This document shows positions 33,898-41,545 of a stretch of 64,000 nucleotides of DNA, piece after piece. Position 1 is the first letter of the stretch; each line of letters begins with the position of its first letter. The notes below the pieces were generated by a model that did no database searches, was not told where the DNA came from, and was given only the letters and a program-made list of their open reading frames with translations. Source of the DNA: Halomarina halobia (GTDB lineage: Archaea > Halobacteriota > Halobacteria > Halobacteriales > Haloarculaceae); the NCBI RefSeq assembly GCF_029338575.1, contig NZ_CP119993.1, positions 558,001 through 622,000 of the forward strand, given 5' to 3'. A program made the position numbers and the translations under genes.

Positions 33898-35100
33898 TCA
33901 GTCGCCCGCCGAGGGGTCCCGAATCGGGCGAGGGGCGGGGCTGGACGCGCGTTCGTCGCCGGCGACGAACGCCTCGTCGACCGCCCTTCGGACGGCTTCC
34001 TTGAACCGCTCGCGGCCGAATCGCCGCTCGATCTCCTCCGGCCCGACCCGGAGCTCACGCTGGAGGCCGGGGTCCGAGAGGACGCGGTCGATCTTCTCGA
34101 CGGCGTCGTCGACGGAGTCGTACAGCAGCCGCTCGTCGTCCCGGACGATGACGTGCTGTCCGCCGTCGGAGGGGACGAAGGGGAGCGTCCCCCCGGCGGC
34201 GAGTTCGGCGACGGCCATCCCGAAGTGCTCGTGTCGCTTGCCGTGTATGCCGAACCGGTGCGTGCAGACGCGCCGGACCAGCTCCTCGCGCGGGATCTCG
34301 CCCTCCAGGTCCACGTACTCGCGGTCGCCGGCCAGCGCCGCCACCTCCTCGCGGTACTCCTCGTCGACCGTCGGCCCGATGACGTGCAGGTCGACGTCGT
34401 GGCCGCGCTCGCGCAGGCCGTCGACGATCTCGATCGTCTCGACGATCCGCTTGCTTCGCTCGACGCGGCCGATCGTCACGAAGCCGTGTTCGCGCTCCTC
34501 CCACGGGAGCGGGTCGAAGTCGGACGTGTCGATCGGCGGGTAGAGCACGTCCGGTCGCGTTCCGTAGGCGTCCTCCACGACATCGGCCGTCCACGGGGAG
34601 TTCGCGAACAGCGTGTTCGAGTGGATGTCCTGCCGGGTGACGCCGGCGACCCACGTACAGAGGCGCTCGTAGAGCGAGTCGTCCTCGACGGTCGGGTGGA
34701 AGATGTGCTCGCGGTTGTCCAGGCTCACCGTCCAGTCGAACGGGAAGTGGATGTACTGGATCGAGTCCGCCTCGAGCCCGAGTTCGTTGATCGTACTGAC
34801 GAGCAGGTCGAACTCGTCGGCCCGGCGACGGGCGTACCGTCCCAGGAGCGCGTTCTGGAGGACGTAGTACTTGAGTCCGAACCACTCGTTGATCATCGGC
34901 GCGAGCCATCCGGCCTGGCGGACGTCCACGGCGTCGACCTCGGTGTTGAAGTAGCCGTTCAGTTCGTCGAAGTCGGGATCGGTCAGCGTCAGCAGCGTCA
35001 CCTCGTAGTCGTCCTGTAACGCCTCGAGGACGTTCATCGCGACCGCCTCGCCGCCGCCCTTCGCCATCAGATCCATGTGGACCACGCCGATGCGTCTCAT
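33898..35100 (-). CDS. GT4 glycosyltransferase (ALG11-like), paralogue of 6922-8061
   Basis: A 400-residue GT-B glycosyltransferase. It has the acceptor loop AKGGGEAVAMNVLEAL (13-28), TLLTLTDPDFDELNGYF, GFVTIGRVERSKR and the donor motif GKRHEHFGMAVAEL followed by G-G-Q. It is a clear paralogue of the protein at 6922-8061. The last 25 residues are Pro/Arg/Ala-rich and probably disordered. A TGTGTTTGC box 42 bases upstream and the four-base spacing to the next glycosyltransferase gene indicate a two-gene operon acting in lipid-linked glycan assembly. Confidence 0.9.
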   Translation of the reverse strand: MRRIGVVHMDLMAKGGGEAVAMNVLEALQDDYEVTLLTLTDPDFDELNGYFNTEVDAVDVRQAGWLAPMINEWFGLKYYVLQNALLGRYARRRADEFDLLVSTINELGLEADSIQYIHFPFDWTVSLDNREHIFHPTVEDDSLYERLCTWVAGVTRQDIHSNTLFANSPWTADVVEDAYGTRPDVLYPPIDTSDFDPLPWEEREHGFVTIGRVERSKRIVETIEIVDGLRERGHDVDLHVIGPTVDEEYREEVAALAGDREYVDLEGEIPREELVRRVCTHRFGIHGKRHEHFGMAVAELAAGGTLPFVPSDGGQHVIVRDDERLLYDSVDDAVEKIDRVLSDPGLQRELRVGPEEIERRFGRERFKEAVRRAVDEAFVAGDERASSPAPRPIRDPSAGD

Positions 35101-35198
35101 GTCGTCGGTCGTACGACGGGAGGGGCGCTAACGGTCGTGCCTGTGTTTGCGGGGTGTTATTCCGTCGACCCCCGCGCCCTACCGCATCACCGTCGAAC

Positions 35199-35612
35199 TC
35201 ACCGGTTCTCGCTCGTCTCGGCGTCGGCCGGCCGGCCCTCGGCGTCGGCCCCCTCGTCGGGGGCCGCGGCACCGGTCCCCTCGTCGTCCGTCCCCTGACC
35301 GTAGGTCTCCTCTACGTCCGACCGCTCGTACTCCTCCTCCGGCGTCGCCGCACCCTCGCTCGACTGCTCGGCCCGCTCCTCGTCGCGGGCGATGACCTTC
35401 GCCGAGACGTACGTGAGCAACCCCAGGAGGAGCAGCGGGAAGACGGTGAGGAAGTGGCTCATGAGGAACATAAACAGGTTGTGCCTGAAGGGCGAGTAGA
35501 CGGCGAACAGGACGACGAAGAACGCCAGGATCCCCATCGGGATCAGGTTGACGGAGATGTCCAGCAGGCGCTCTCGGTCGATCTCCGCGTCCGTTGGAAC
35601 GAGCGGTGCCAT
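35199..35612 (-). CDS. DUF6684 (cox-cluster-type) membrane protein
   Basis: A 137-residue protein. ATG 35612 gives the typical start MAPLVPTDAEIDRERLLDISVNL. Two transmembrane helices (about 24-42 and 54-76) precede a cytosolic acidic disordered tail. It matches the haloarchaeal DUF6684 family, often encoded near cytochrome oxidase genes, none of which is in this window. Its role may be in oxidase assembly, but that is inferred only from the family. An AGCATTGTC box lies 41 bases upstream. Confidence 0.8.
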   Translation of the reverse strand: MAPLVPTDAEIDRERLLDISVNLIPMGILAFFVVLFAVYSPFRHNLFMFLMSHFLTVFPLLLLGLLTYVSAKVIARDEERAEQSSEGAATPEEEYERSDVEETYGQGTDDEGTGAAAPDEGADAEGRPADAETSENR

Positions 35613-35952
35613 ACCTAGGCCGTGGTCCCGCGCGGGCGATAGGGCTTCTGCCAGCATTGTCAGCCCGCCGCCTCCCCCGAAGGGCGGAGCGGGCGGTCGG
35701 ACGGGGAGTATCGGGGCGCTCGGCGCTCGAGCGGTCGGGAGGCGCGCTCCGCGGATACCGTGCTTCCTTGCACTTTCGGACGCCGTCGTTTCGGAGGAGT
35801 GCGGCGATCGGACGGTCGTTACGGCGGAGCACCGGGGTCGCGCCGGCGCACGGACGACCGTGTCGTCGCGTACCGCGACGTCGCCGTCCTTCGTCCCGCT
35901 CGGGGTCGATCCGACAGTCGTCCACCGGGTCTCGTCCGGTCGAATCGCCGGC
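35613..35952. other. intergenic region, nothing convincing
   Basis: 340 bases. Apart from the promoter box at 35653-35661 and a weak CCGCC/GGCGG hairpin near 35672-35692, I see no gene. A lone GTTAC half-site at 35818 has no matching arm. Confidence 0.5.
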
Positions 35953-36354
35953 CTACACGTCCTGGCCGAATCGGGGGCCTCCCCCGTCAGGGTTCGCGAC
36001 CACGAGCGGCTCGTTCCCGTCGTCGAACATCTCCCGTACGGTCCGCTCCGTCCCTCGACCGGACGCGGACTGTAGCATCGCTCGCTCGTGGACGTGACGG
36101 GCGGCGTCGGTCAGTTCGTCGGCGACCGAGAGGTCCCGCTGCACGGTCTGCCAGACGTTCTCGCTCCCGTAGAGGTAGTACGCCTGCTCGTCTCGCCACC
36201 CGTAGTTGTGCCGGGTCGAGTACTCGTACTCGCCGTCGTCGCGCTCGTATCGGCGCTGAACGTCGTCGAGGACTGCGCGTAGCCGTTCCGGATCGACGGA
36301 ACGTTCGTTCGCGACCGTCGTAACGAGACTGTCTGGAAACGGATGCTCGGCCAT
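35953..36354 (-). CDS. hypothetical protein
   Basis: A 133-residue acidic soluble protein with a helical first half and a short region rich in Tyr and Trp (DGEYEYSTRHNYGWRDEQAYYLYGSENVW). An AACTAAAAG sequence at 36377-36385 lies about 27 bases ahead of ATG 36354, so the transcript should be leaderless. Codon use and acidity support a real gene. No family, metal site or membrane segment was recognised. Confidence 0.75.
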   Translation of the reverse strand: MAEHPFPDSLVTTVANERSVDPERLRAVLDDVQRRYERDDGEYEYSTRHNYGWRDEQAYYLYGSENVWQTVQRDLSVADELTDAARHVHERAMLQSASGRGTERTVREMFDDGNEPLVVANPDGGGPRFGQDV

Positions 36355-36525
36355 GGAATCGTCCTCCGGTAGCGGAACTAAAAGCGCCGGCCGTAGAACG
36401 CTGTCGCCTTGACTTGCAGGTCACATCGTCGAAGCCCGGCCGACGTCGGACGCGTGACGTCTCCCGCCGTCGCCGTACACGTCCCACCGACCGCCGCCGC
36501 GGATCGAGCAGGCACCGCGACTGAC

Positions 36526-37761
36526 CTACGGCCGCGCGAGAGCCTCGTACCGCCCTTCGAGCGCGTCGACCGTCCGCTCCCACGTGAACCGCTCCTCGGT
36601 GCGGCGACGGCAGGCGCGACCCGCGGCGGCCCGCTCTTCGGGCGAGAGCGCGGCCCAGTCTGCCATCGCCTCGGCGAGCGCGTCGACGGTCGGCTCGGGA
36701 ACGAGCGGGTCCGCGGGGGCGGCCGCCCCGTCCGCGTACTCCGCCAGTATCTCGACCGTCCCCCCGACCGCCGTTCCGACGACGGGCGTTCCGCTCGCGA
36801 GGGCTTCGAGCGTCGCGAGCCCGAACCCCTCGAGTCGCAGCGTCGGGAGGACGAACACGTCCGCGCTGGCGTAGACGGCGGGGAGGTCGGCGTCGGGGAC
36901 GTACCCGAGGAACGTGGTCGCGCCGCCGACGCCGAGTCGTCCGGCCGCCTCCTCCAGTTCGGCGCGCAGGGGACCGTCGCCGGCGACGTACAGCTCCGCG
37001 TCCGGGTGCCGCTCTCTGACCCGCGCGAACGCCTCGAGCAGGATCCCGTGACCCATCCGCGGCGAGAGCCGTCGCACGGTGAGGAGGGAGACGCCGTCCG
37101 CGGTGTCCATCGGATCGAACGGGCCGGCGTTCGGCGAGTAGCGGTCGGTGTCGACGCCCCCCGGAACGACGGTCGGCGAGGCGGTTCCGGCCCCGTACAC
37201 CCGGCGGAGTTCGTCGGCCATGAACCCGCTGAGCGTGACGACGTCGTCGCAGGCGTCGAGCACTCGCGCCTCGATCGCGCGACGGAGGCGGGCGTTGAGT
37301 CGCCGGCGCGTCGGTCCGATCGTCGCCTCGTGGCCCGCCCGGATCCGGTACTCGGTCGGCCACGGGCTGTGGAAGGTACACGTCCGGGGAATGCCTCCAT
37401 CCGCGGCTAAGTGTGCGAGGGACGACGTCACCGGTCCCTGGAAGCTCAGCACGTCGACCCCGCCGCGTCCCGTCCCCCTGGTCGCGCCGAGGTCGTCGAC
37501 CGCTCGCGCGACGGCGGCGACCGCGCCGGGGAGCTGTGCGGCGATCGAGGGGGCCGACTCGCCGGCGATCGCGACGTCATACCGGCGGACGTCGATCCCC
37601 TCGATACGGTCCCTTGCGGGGACATCGCCCCTGCGACGCGTGATGACGGAGACGTGGTGACCGCGGTCGACCAGCCGCCGGGCGGTCTCGTAGACGTACC
37701 GTCCCGTCCCGCCGGAGCCGGGATCGGGATAGAGATCGTGGGCCGTGATGAGGACGTGCAT
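36526..37761 (-). CDS. GT4 glycosyltransferase
   Basis: A 411-residue GT-B glycosyltransferase with the N terminus MHVLITAHDLYPDPGSGGTGRYV, where GSGGTG forms the acceptor-side loop. The donor domain begins SLLTVRRLSPRMGHG and contains LYVAGDGPLR, the E-G-F-G-L-A-T-L-E-A-L-A-S-G-T-P-V-V nucleotide-sugar motif and a C-terminal helix. It is a typical membrane-associated enzyme of surface-glycan assembly. It is divergent from the small membrane protein at 38092, with a GTTAC-type palindrome in between. Confidence 0.92.
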   Translation of the reverse strand: MHVLITAHDLYPDPGSGGTGRYVYETARRLVDRGHHVSVITRRRGDVPARDRIEGIDVRRYDVAIAGESAPSIAAQLPGAVAAVARAVDDLGATRGTGRGGVDVLSFQGPVTSSLAHLAADGGIPRTCTFHSPWPTEYRIRAGHEATIGPTRRRLNARLRRAIEARVLDACDDVVTLSGFMADELRRVYGAGTASPTVVPGGVDTDRYSPNAGPFDPMDTADGVSLLTVRRLSPRMGHGILLEAFARVRERHPDAELYVAGDGPLRAELEEAAGRLGVGGATTFLGYVPDADLPAVYASADVFVLPTLRLEGFGLATLEALASGTPVVGTAVGGTVEILAEYADGAAAPADPLVPEPTVDALAEAMADWAALSPEERAAAGRACRRRTEERFTWERTVDALEGRYEALARP

Positions 37762-37951
37762 GTGTCTTCGAACGGGCTACGGTGTCGGCTGTCCCGACGC
37801 GACGGTCCACGGTGCCGGGAGCGCCGAGGCCCCGCGTCGGCGTACGGCCGACGGTACGGTCGTATGCTCCTTCCGCAGGGGACGCGAAAAGTGTGTTGCC
37901 GGCCGTCGTCGGGGGAACGGTTCGCCGTCGGTGAACGCGGGGACGGCGAGC

Positions 37952-37973
37952 GTTACAGCGAAGTCGGCGTAAC
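37952..37973. repeat. GTTAC-N12-GTAAC palindrome, copy 4
   Basis: Exact GTTAC and GTAAC arms with a less symmetrical core (GAAGTC). It is 190 bases from the glycosyltransferase start and 119 bases before the small membrane-protein start. Confidence 0.6.
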
Positions 37974-38061
37974 GGTCCGTGCGGTTCGGCGGGCGTACGG
38001 CCCTCGCCCGACGATCGTACCGAGCACGGGAGTGTATCCGAACCGGTGGGGTACGCCGACG

Positions 38062-38069
38062 TTTAATAC
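38062..38069 (+). promoter_or_regulatory. TATA-like box for gene at 38092
   Basis: TTTAATAC centred about 27 bases before ATG 38092 predicts a leaderless transcript. Confidence 0.6.
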
Positions 38070-38091
38070 GCTGAGACGCCAAGCGCGACAC

Positions 38092-38244
38092 ATGGAGCTA
38101 CCGAGCCTGACCACCGTCAGCGGGATGTTCACCTACTACATCGCGTTCATCGTCCTACTGGCGCTCGCGTTCGCGCTCTACATCGTCGCGGGGTACCTCG
38201 GTCTCGTCCCGGACCCCACGAGGATCGCCCCGTGGCCGCCGTAG
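38092..38244 (+). CDS. small single-pass membrane protein
   Basis: Fifty residues, with one transmembrane helix (about 13-39) and a short Pro-rich tail (VPDPTRIAPWPP). The TATA box 27 bases upstream supports the ATG and a leaderless mRNA. Small proteins of this kind are often overlooked. The function is unknown; it might be an accessory subunit of a membrane complex. Confidence 0.7.
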   Translation: MELPSLTTVSGMFTYYIAFIVLLALAFALYIVAGYLGLVPDPTRIAPWPP

Positions 38245-38391
38245 CGACGCGGTCGGACGCGAACCGGCGGGGGCCACGACGCGACTTCACTTTCAGGCGT
38301 GAGGTACTCGTCGTCCGCGACCCGGCGGATCTACCACCACCACCGCTCCCCGCTGGTCCCTTCGGGGACGCTACTCCTTCGCCGCCGGCGA

Positions 38392-38868
38392 TCACTCGAG
38401 GTAGTCGTATCCCCACGACCGCAGGGTCGCGGCGACCTCCTCGGGGTGCTCCATCGCGACGAGGTAGGCGGCCTCCCGCAGGTCGAGCTTCGAGACCTCC
38501 TTCTCCAGGAGCCGCTCCACCGCGTTCCGGAGTTCCCGTTCGCCCCTCGCCGTGTCGTCCCGGAGGAAGAACTGGTGGACGTTGTCGCGGTCGCTCTTGA
38601 CCGATCCCCGGCGGAGGACCCAGGGGATGTTCGGCTCCGGTTCGGCGGCCGAGTCGTTCGACGCGTCCGGTCCGTCCTCCGCCCCACCCTCCCCAGAGGC
38701 GTCGGGCGGCGTCGACATCGCCTCCGGCGGCTGAGCCGCCCCGGTGGAGTCGGGGGACGGTTCCGACGACGACGCTTCGGCTGCCGGGGGCTCCGCCGAC
38801 CCGTCGTTCGACCCCTCGTCGCCCGGCCCGTCGTCGGCGAAGGGGTCGTCTCCAGCGCCGGGCTTCAT
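38392..38868 (-). CDS. ParA-partner protein (acidic N terminus, helical C terminus)
   Basis: A 158-residue protein. Residues 1-75 are a disordered Ser/Pro/Glu/Ala-rich segment and residues about 80-158 form a compact helical domain starting IPWVLRRGSVKSDRDNVHQFFLRDDT. Its ATG overlaps the parA stop by four bases, so the two are co-translated. By position it is the likely partner or centromere-binding subunit of the ParA ATPase. It has no ParB-type motif. The helical domain may bind DNA, which is inference. Confidence 0.78.
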   Translation of the reverse strand: MKPGAGDDPFADDGPGDEGSNDGSAEPPAAEASSSEPSPDSTGAAQPPEAMSTPPDASGEGGAEDGPDASNDSAAEPEPNIPWVLRRGSVKSDRDNVHQFFLRDDTARGERELRNAVERLLEKEVSKLDLREAAYLVAMEHPEEVAATLRSWGYDYLE

Positions 38869-39749
38869 GCGTCGACCTCGGCGCGCGCCGTCTCGGGCGA
38901 CTCCAGTCCGACCTGCGCGGCCAGGTGCTCCGCGAGCGTCTCGAACTGGGAGAGCGTCTCGAGTTCGTAGTCGCGCTTGCGCCGGCGGTGTTCCTCGACG
39001 TAGGTGAACGCCGAGCACTGTTGACGCCAGCACCCCTCCATGAGCGACGTCCGGTCGCGGATCACGACCGGCACGTCGAACCCGAGTTCCCGGAGGTCAG
39101 TGAGGTACGTCTCCTGATCCGACGTCCCCTTCACCCCGTTCGGGACCGCCGCGAGCACGCCGATGTTGATGCCGAGTTCGGCCTCGAGGCCGTCGACGAG
39201 GTCCTGGAGTCCGGCGACCGACTGCTCTCCCTTTCCGGAGAGTTCGAGCGGGATGACCAGGTTTCGCGTCGCGAAGAGCGCGTTGTAGAGGTGGGGCCCG
39301 GCCGTCGCCGGCGGGTCGACGACGAGCACGTCGTACCGCGAGGGGACGTCCGCCTCGCGGATCACCCGGAAGAGCTGTTCGTGCATCGGGTAGGCGTAGC
39401 CCGGGTCGGGGTTGGTGTCCTCCTCCAGGTCGGCCGTCTTCATCAGGAGCTCCGTGAGCCGTTCGAGCATGTTGTGCGACGGGATCACGTCCACGCCGTG
39501 TTCGGTCTCGCGGACCAGGTCCTCGAACGGACCCTGCGGGCGGCCGATCATGTGCCGAACGAGGTTGTCCGCGCCGCCGGTCGCCCGTTCGTCGTCCACG
39601 TCGAGGAGGTAACTCAGGCTCCCGTCCTGCGGATCCATGTCGATGACGAGCACGTCGTGTCCGGCGCGCGCGTGCGCGACCGCGCAGTTCGCCGAGACGG
39701 TCGTCTTCCCGACGCCGCCCGCCTCGGAGTAGGTCGTGTACGTGAGCAT
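38865..39749 (-). CDS. ParA/MinD-family ATPase
   Basis: A 294-residue ParA-type ATPase. The P-loop reads S-E-A-G-G-V-G-K-T-T (8-17); the first Lys of the deviant Walker A (KGGVGKT) is replaced by Ala10, while the catalytic Lys15 is kept. D37 in VIDMDPQDGSLSYLL marks the switch region, and VVDPPATAGP is the Walker B segment. ParA ATPases move or position DNA or protein cargo on the nucleoid. It is the first gene of an operon with the 158-residue partner. The TTTATTAT box 29 bases upstream implies a leaderless mRNA, and two 17-bp repeats lie further up. Confidence 0.92.
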   Translation of the reverse strand: MLTYTTYSEAGGVGKTTVSANCAVAHARAGHDVLVIDMDPQDGSLSYLLDVDDERATGGADNLVRHMIGRPQGPFEDLVRETEHGVDVIPSHNMLERLTELLMKTADLEEDTNPDPGYAYPMHEQLFRVIREADVPSRYDVLVVDPPATAGPHLYNALFATRNLVIPLELSGKGEQSVAGLQDLVDGLEAELGINIGVLAAVPNGVKGTSDQETYLTDLRELGFDVPVVIRDRTSLMEGCWRQQCSAFTYVEEHRRRKRDYELETLSQFETLAEHLAAQVGLESPETARAEVDA

Positions 39750-39774
39750 CCTGTCCGATCAGATCGACTGTACG

Positions 39775-39782
39775 ATAATAAA
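39775..39782 (-). promoter_or_regulatory. TATA box of parA operon
   Basis: The minus strand reads TTTATTAT, centred 29 bases before ATG 39749, predicting a leaderless transcript. Confidence 0.65.
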
Positions 39783-39804
39783 GACTAGTCAGACGTGTCG
39801 GTGT

Positions 39805-39847
39805 GACTAAGTAGTGTTACTGAATATTTAGACTGAATAGTGTTACT
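39805..39847. repeat. two 17-bp direct repeats upstream of parA
   Basis: GACTAAGTAGTGTTACT (39805-39821) and GACTGAATAGTGTTACT (39831-39847) differ at two positions and start 26 bases apart, about 2.5 helical turns. They lie just upstream of the parA TATA box in an AT-rich stretch, and could be an operator or a parS-like site. Confidence 0.65.
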
Positions 39848-40024
39848 AACGACGCGTCCCCTGCGCGGAGTACGAGGGATCGCACCAGGGAGGGCCGTCC
39901 CCTACTCCCGCAGGGAAACGGCACCTCAAGTGGGAGGGCATATCGGCAACCGACCGCCGCGAACGATAGGGCTCCGCGCGCTGTTCCGGACGATCTGTCG
40001 GAGCCCGTTGACGAGTTCGCCGCG

Positions 40025-40702
40025 TCAGGAGCGGGTGACCGATTCCTGTTCCGGCTGGTCGCCGATCCGGAGCGAACTCCGGATGAGCGCCCGGTTGCCC
40101 CGGCGCAGTCGTTCGGAGAGCGCCTGGTGGGAGAGGTCGAGTTCATCGGCGAGTTCGTTCAGCTCGACCTTCTTCGGGACGTCGTAGTACCCGCGCTGAC
40201 AGGCCAGCACGAGCGCCCGGTACTGCTCGTCGGTGAGGCCGTAGAGCTGCGCCGGTTCCCCCTCCATGTCGTGGATCGACCGCACGTCGAAGGTCAGATC
40301 GTTCGACTTACAGAAGTCGTGGGTCGCGGAGAGCGACTCGCGGTCCGGGTACATTATCCTGAGCTGCCACCTCTCGTCGGTGCTGCGCGCGTCCATGATC
40401 GTCGCCCGCGCGTTCGTCACCATCTGGATGACGAGCTGCACCTGGTCGATCCAGTCCATCTGATAGAGGATCTCCTCGTCGAACTCGGCGAGCTTCGACA
40501 GGTTGTCGACGCTCGGGTCCTCCTCGATCGCCCCCTCCAGGGCCTCGTGGTCCGCCCCCCGGGCCCACATCAGCGGCATCACGATGTCCTCCCCCGTCTC
40601 TACGATCTGCTCGGTCTCGAACTCCACCCCCGGAAGCGCGGACAGCGTACTGTACAGGGCGAACTCCTGTGCCGGGATCGACGCGCTGACGATTGTCGCC
40701 AT
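40025..40702 (-). CDS. HTH_10 (bacterio-opsin activator family) regulator
   Basis: A 225-residue regulator, paralogous to the protein at 17958. The N-terminal sensor half (about 1-155) begins SASIPAQEFALYSTLSALPGVEFETEQIVETGE. The C-terminal HTH_10 domain starts near GLTDEQYRALVLACQRGYYDVPKK and contains the recognition helix L-S-H-Q-A-L-S-E-R-L-R-R-G. It has no partner gene on the same strand. Two inverted repeats between the start and 55 bases upstream (40710-40723 and 40741-40757) are likely regulator sites. Confidence 0.92.
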   Translation of the reverse strand: MATIVSASIPAQEFALYSTLSALPGVEFETEQIVETGEDIVMPLMWARGADHEALEGAIEEDPSVDNLSKLAEFDEEILYQMDWIDQVQLVIQMVTNARATIMDARSTDERWQLRIMYPDRESLSATHDFCKSNDLTFDVRSIHDMEGEPAQLYGLTDEQYRALVLACQRGYYDVPKKVELNELADELDLSHQALSERLRRGNRALIRSSLRIGDQPEQESVTRS

Positions 40703-40709
40703 GGATACT

Positions 40710-40757
40710 GACTGTACGCAGTCCGCGACGGCGTATAACTGTCACGTGTTACGTGAC
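40710..40757 (-). promoter_or_regulatory. inverted repeats in HTH_10 promoter
   Basis: GACTG-N4-CAGTC at 40710-40723 lies between the TATA-like GTATAAC (40732-40738) and the start codon. GTCACGT-N3-ACGTGAC at 40741-40757 sits just upstream of the TATA box. Autoregulation by the adjacent HTH_10 protein would explain both. Confidence 0.55.
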
Positions 40758-40934
40758 GCCGTGCGCGGACGACCCGCTGGGCCGAGAGGCCCCAGTGCCG
40801 CCGATCCCCGCCGGATCGGCGGCTCCTCGACCGTACTGGGCACTGCGGGCCGTCCCCGATCCCCTGCCGACCCTCACACGAAAACAGGGGGCTTCCCGTG
40901 CTGTCGTCCCCGCGCCGTCGATCGGTCCGCGCCG

Positions 40935-41336
40935 CTACTCGACGTCGGCATCGACCAGTTCGAACAGGTCGTCGAAGTCCGCCGGAAGCTGGTCGCGGAC
41001 CTGCGACAGCTCCCCCGGCGGGACGGCCCCGCTCACCACGTCCAGTATCGCCTGCGCGTGGTAGGCGGCGTCGGCCCGGTCGTCCGGGTCGGTCATGTTC
41101 TCGCGCTCCCAGACGCGGTCGATGAACTCGTCGTAGTCGAACCGCTGGCCCGACTCCGCCTCGATCAGGAACCGATCGATCTCCATCGGGAGCGGCCCGG
41201 CGAGGTCCTCGGCCTCGCCCGCCTGGAGGCGCTCGCCGAGCGTCGTGAGCGTCGCCCGGATCGCGCGAACGGACTCGCCCGTGCCCGGCAGTTCGAGTCG
41301 GTTCTGAACCTGACCGGTGAACTCGTCGAAGTTCAT
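40935..41336 (-). CDS. DUF2267 protein
   Basis: A 133-residue acidic helical protein of the DUF2267 family. It opens M-N-F-D-E-F-T-G-Q-V-Q-N-R-L and has the family patterns R-A-I-R-A-T-L-T-T-L-G-E-R-L and L-P-x-E-I-D. A second half repeats the layout around FDYDEFIDRVWERENM and closes with the D-Q-L-P-A-D-F-D-D-L-F motif. The fold is a helical bundle and no activity is known. The gene stands alone. Confidence 0.88.
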   Translation of the reverse strand: MNFDEFTGQVQNRLELPGTGESVRAIRATLTTLGERLQAGEAEDLAGPLPMEIDRFLIEAESGQRFDYDEFIDRVWERENMTDPDDRADAAYHAQAILDVVSGAVPPGELSQVRDQLPADFDDLFELVDADVE

Positions 41337-41545
41337 GGTAGATCCCGTCTCGAGTTAGACGGTTGACTCACATAAGAGACACCCCGGCGAGTCCCTGCAC
41401 TACGAGCGCCGTTCGAGCCAGTCGCACGCCCGTGACGAACCGCGAATCCGGCGCGGACGGCCATTCGTACGCCGGCAGTAGACTTACGCCGCGGTCGGCC
41501 GAATTACGGAACCGGTCGGCGGTCGACCGAGGAGCACACCCAGCC

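Larger units (their letters stand above)
37762..38091. other. divergent intergenic region
   Basis: 330 bases without a convincing gene. It holds the fourth GTTAC-N12-GTAAC palindrome (37952-37973) and the promoter of the gene at 38092 (TTTAATAC, 38062-38069). Confidence 0.55.

Noticed and set aside
39817..40146. Minus-strand frame at the parA upstream repeats
   Set aside because: Overlaps the HTH_10 gene in another frame and covers the repeat region; composition is non-coding.
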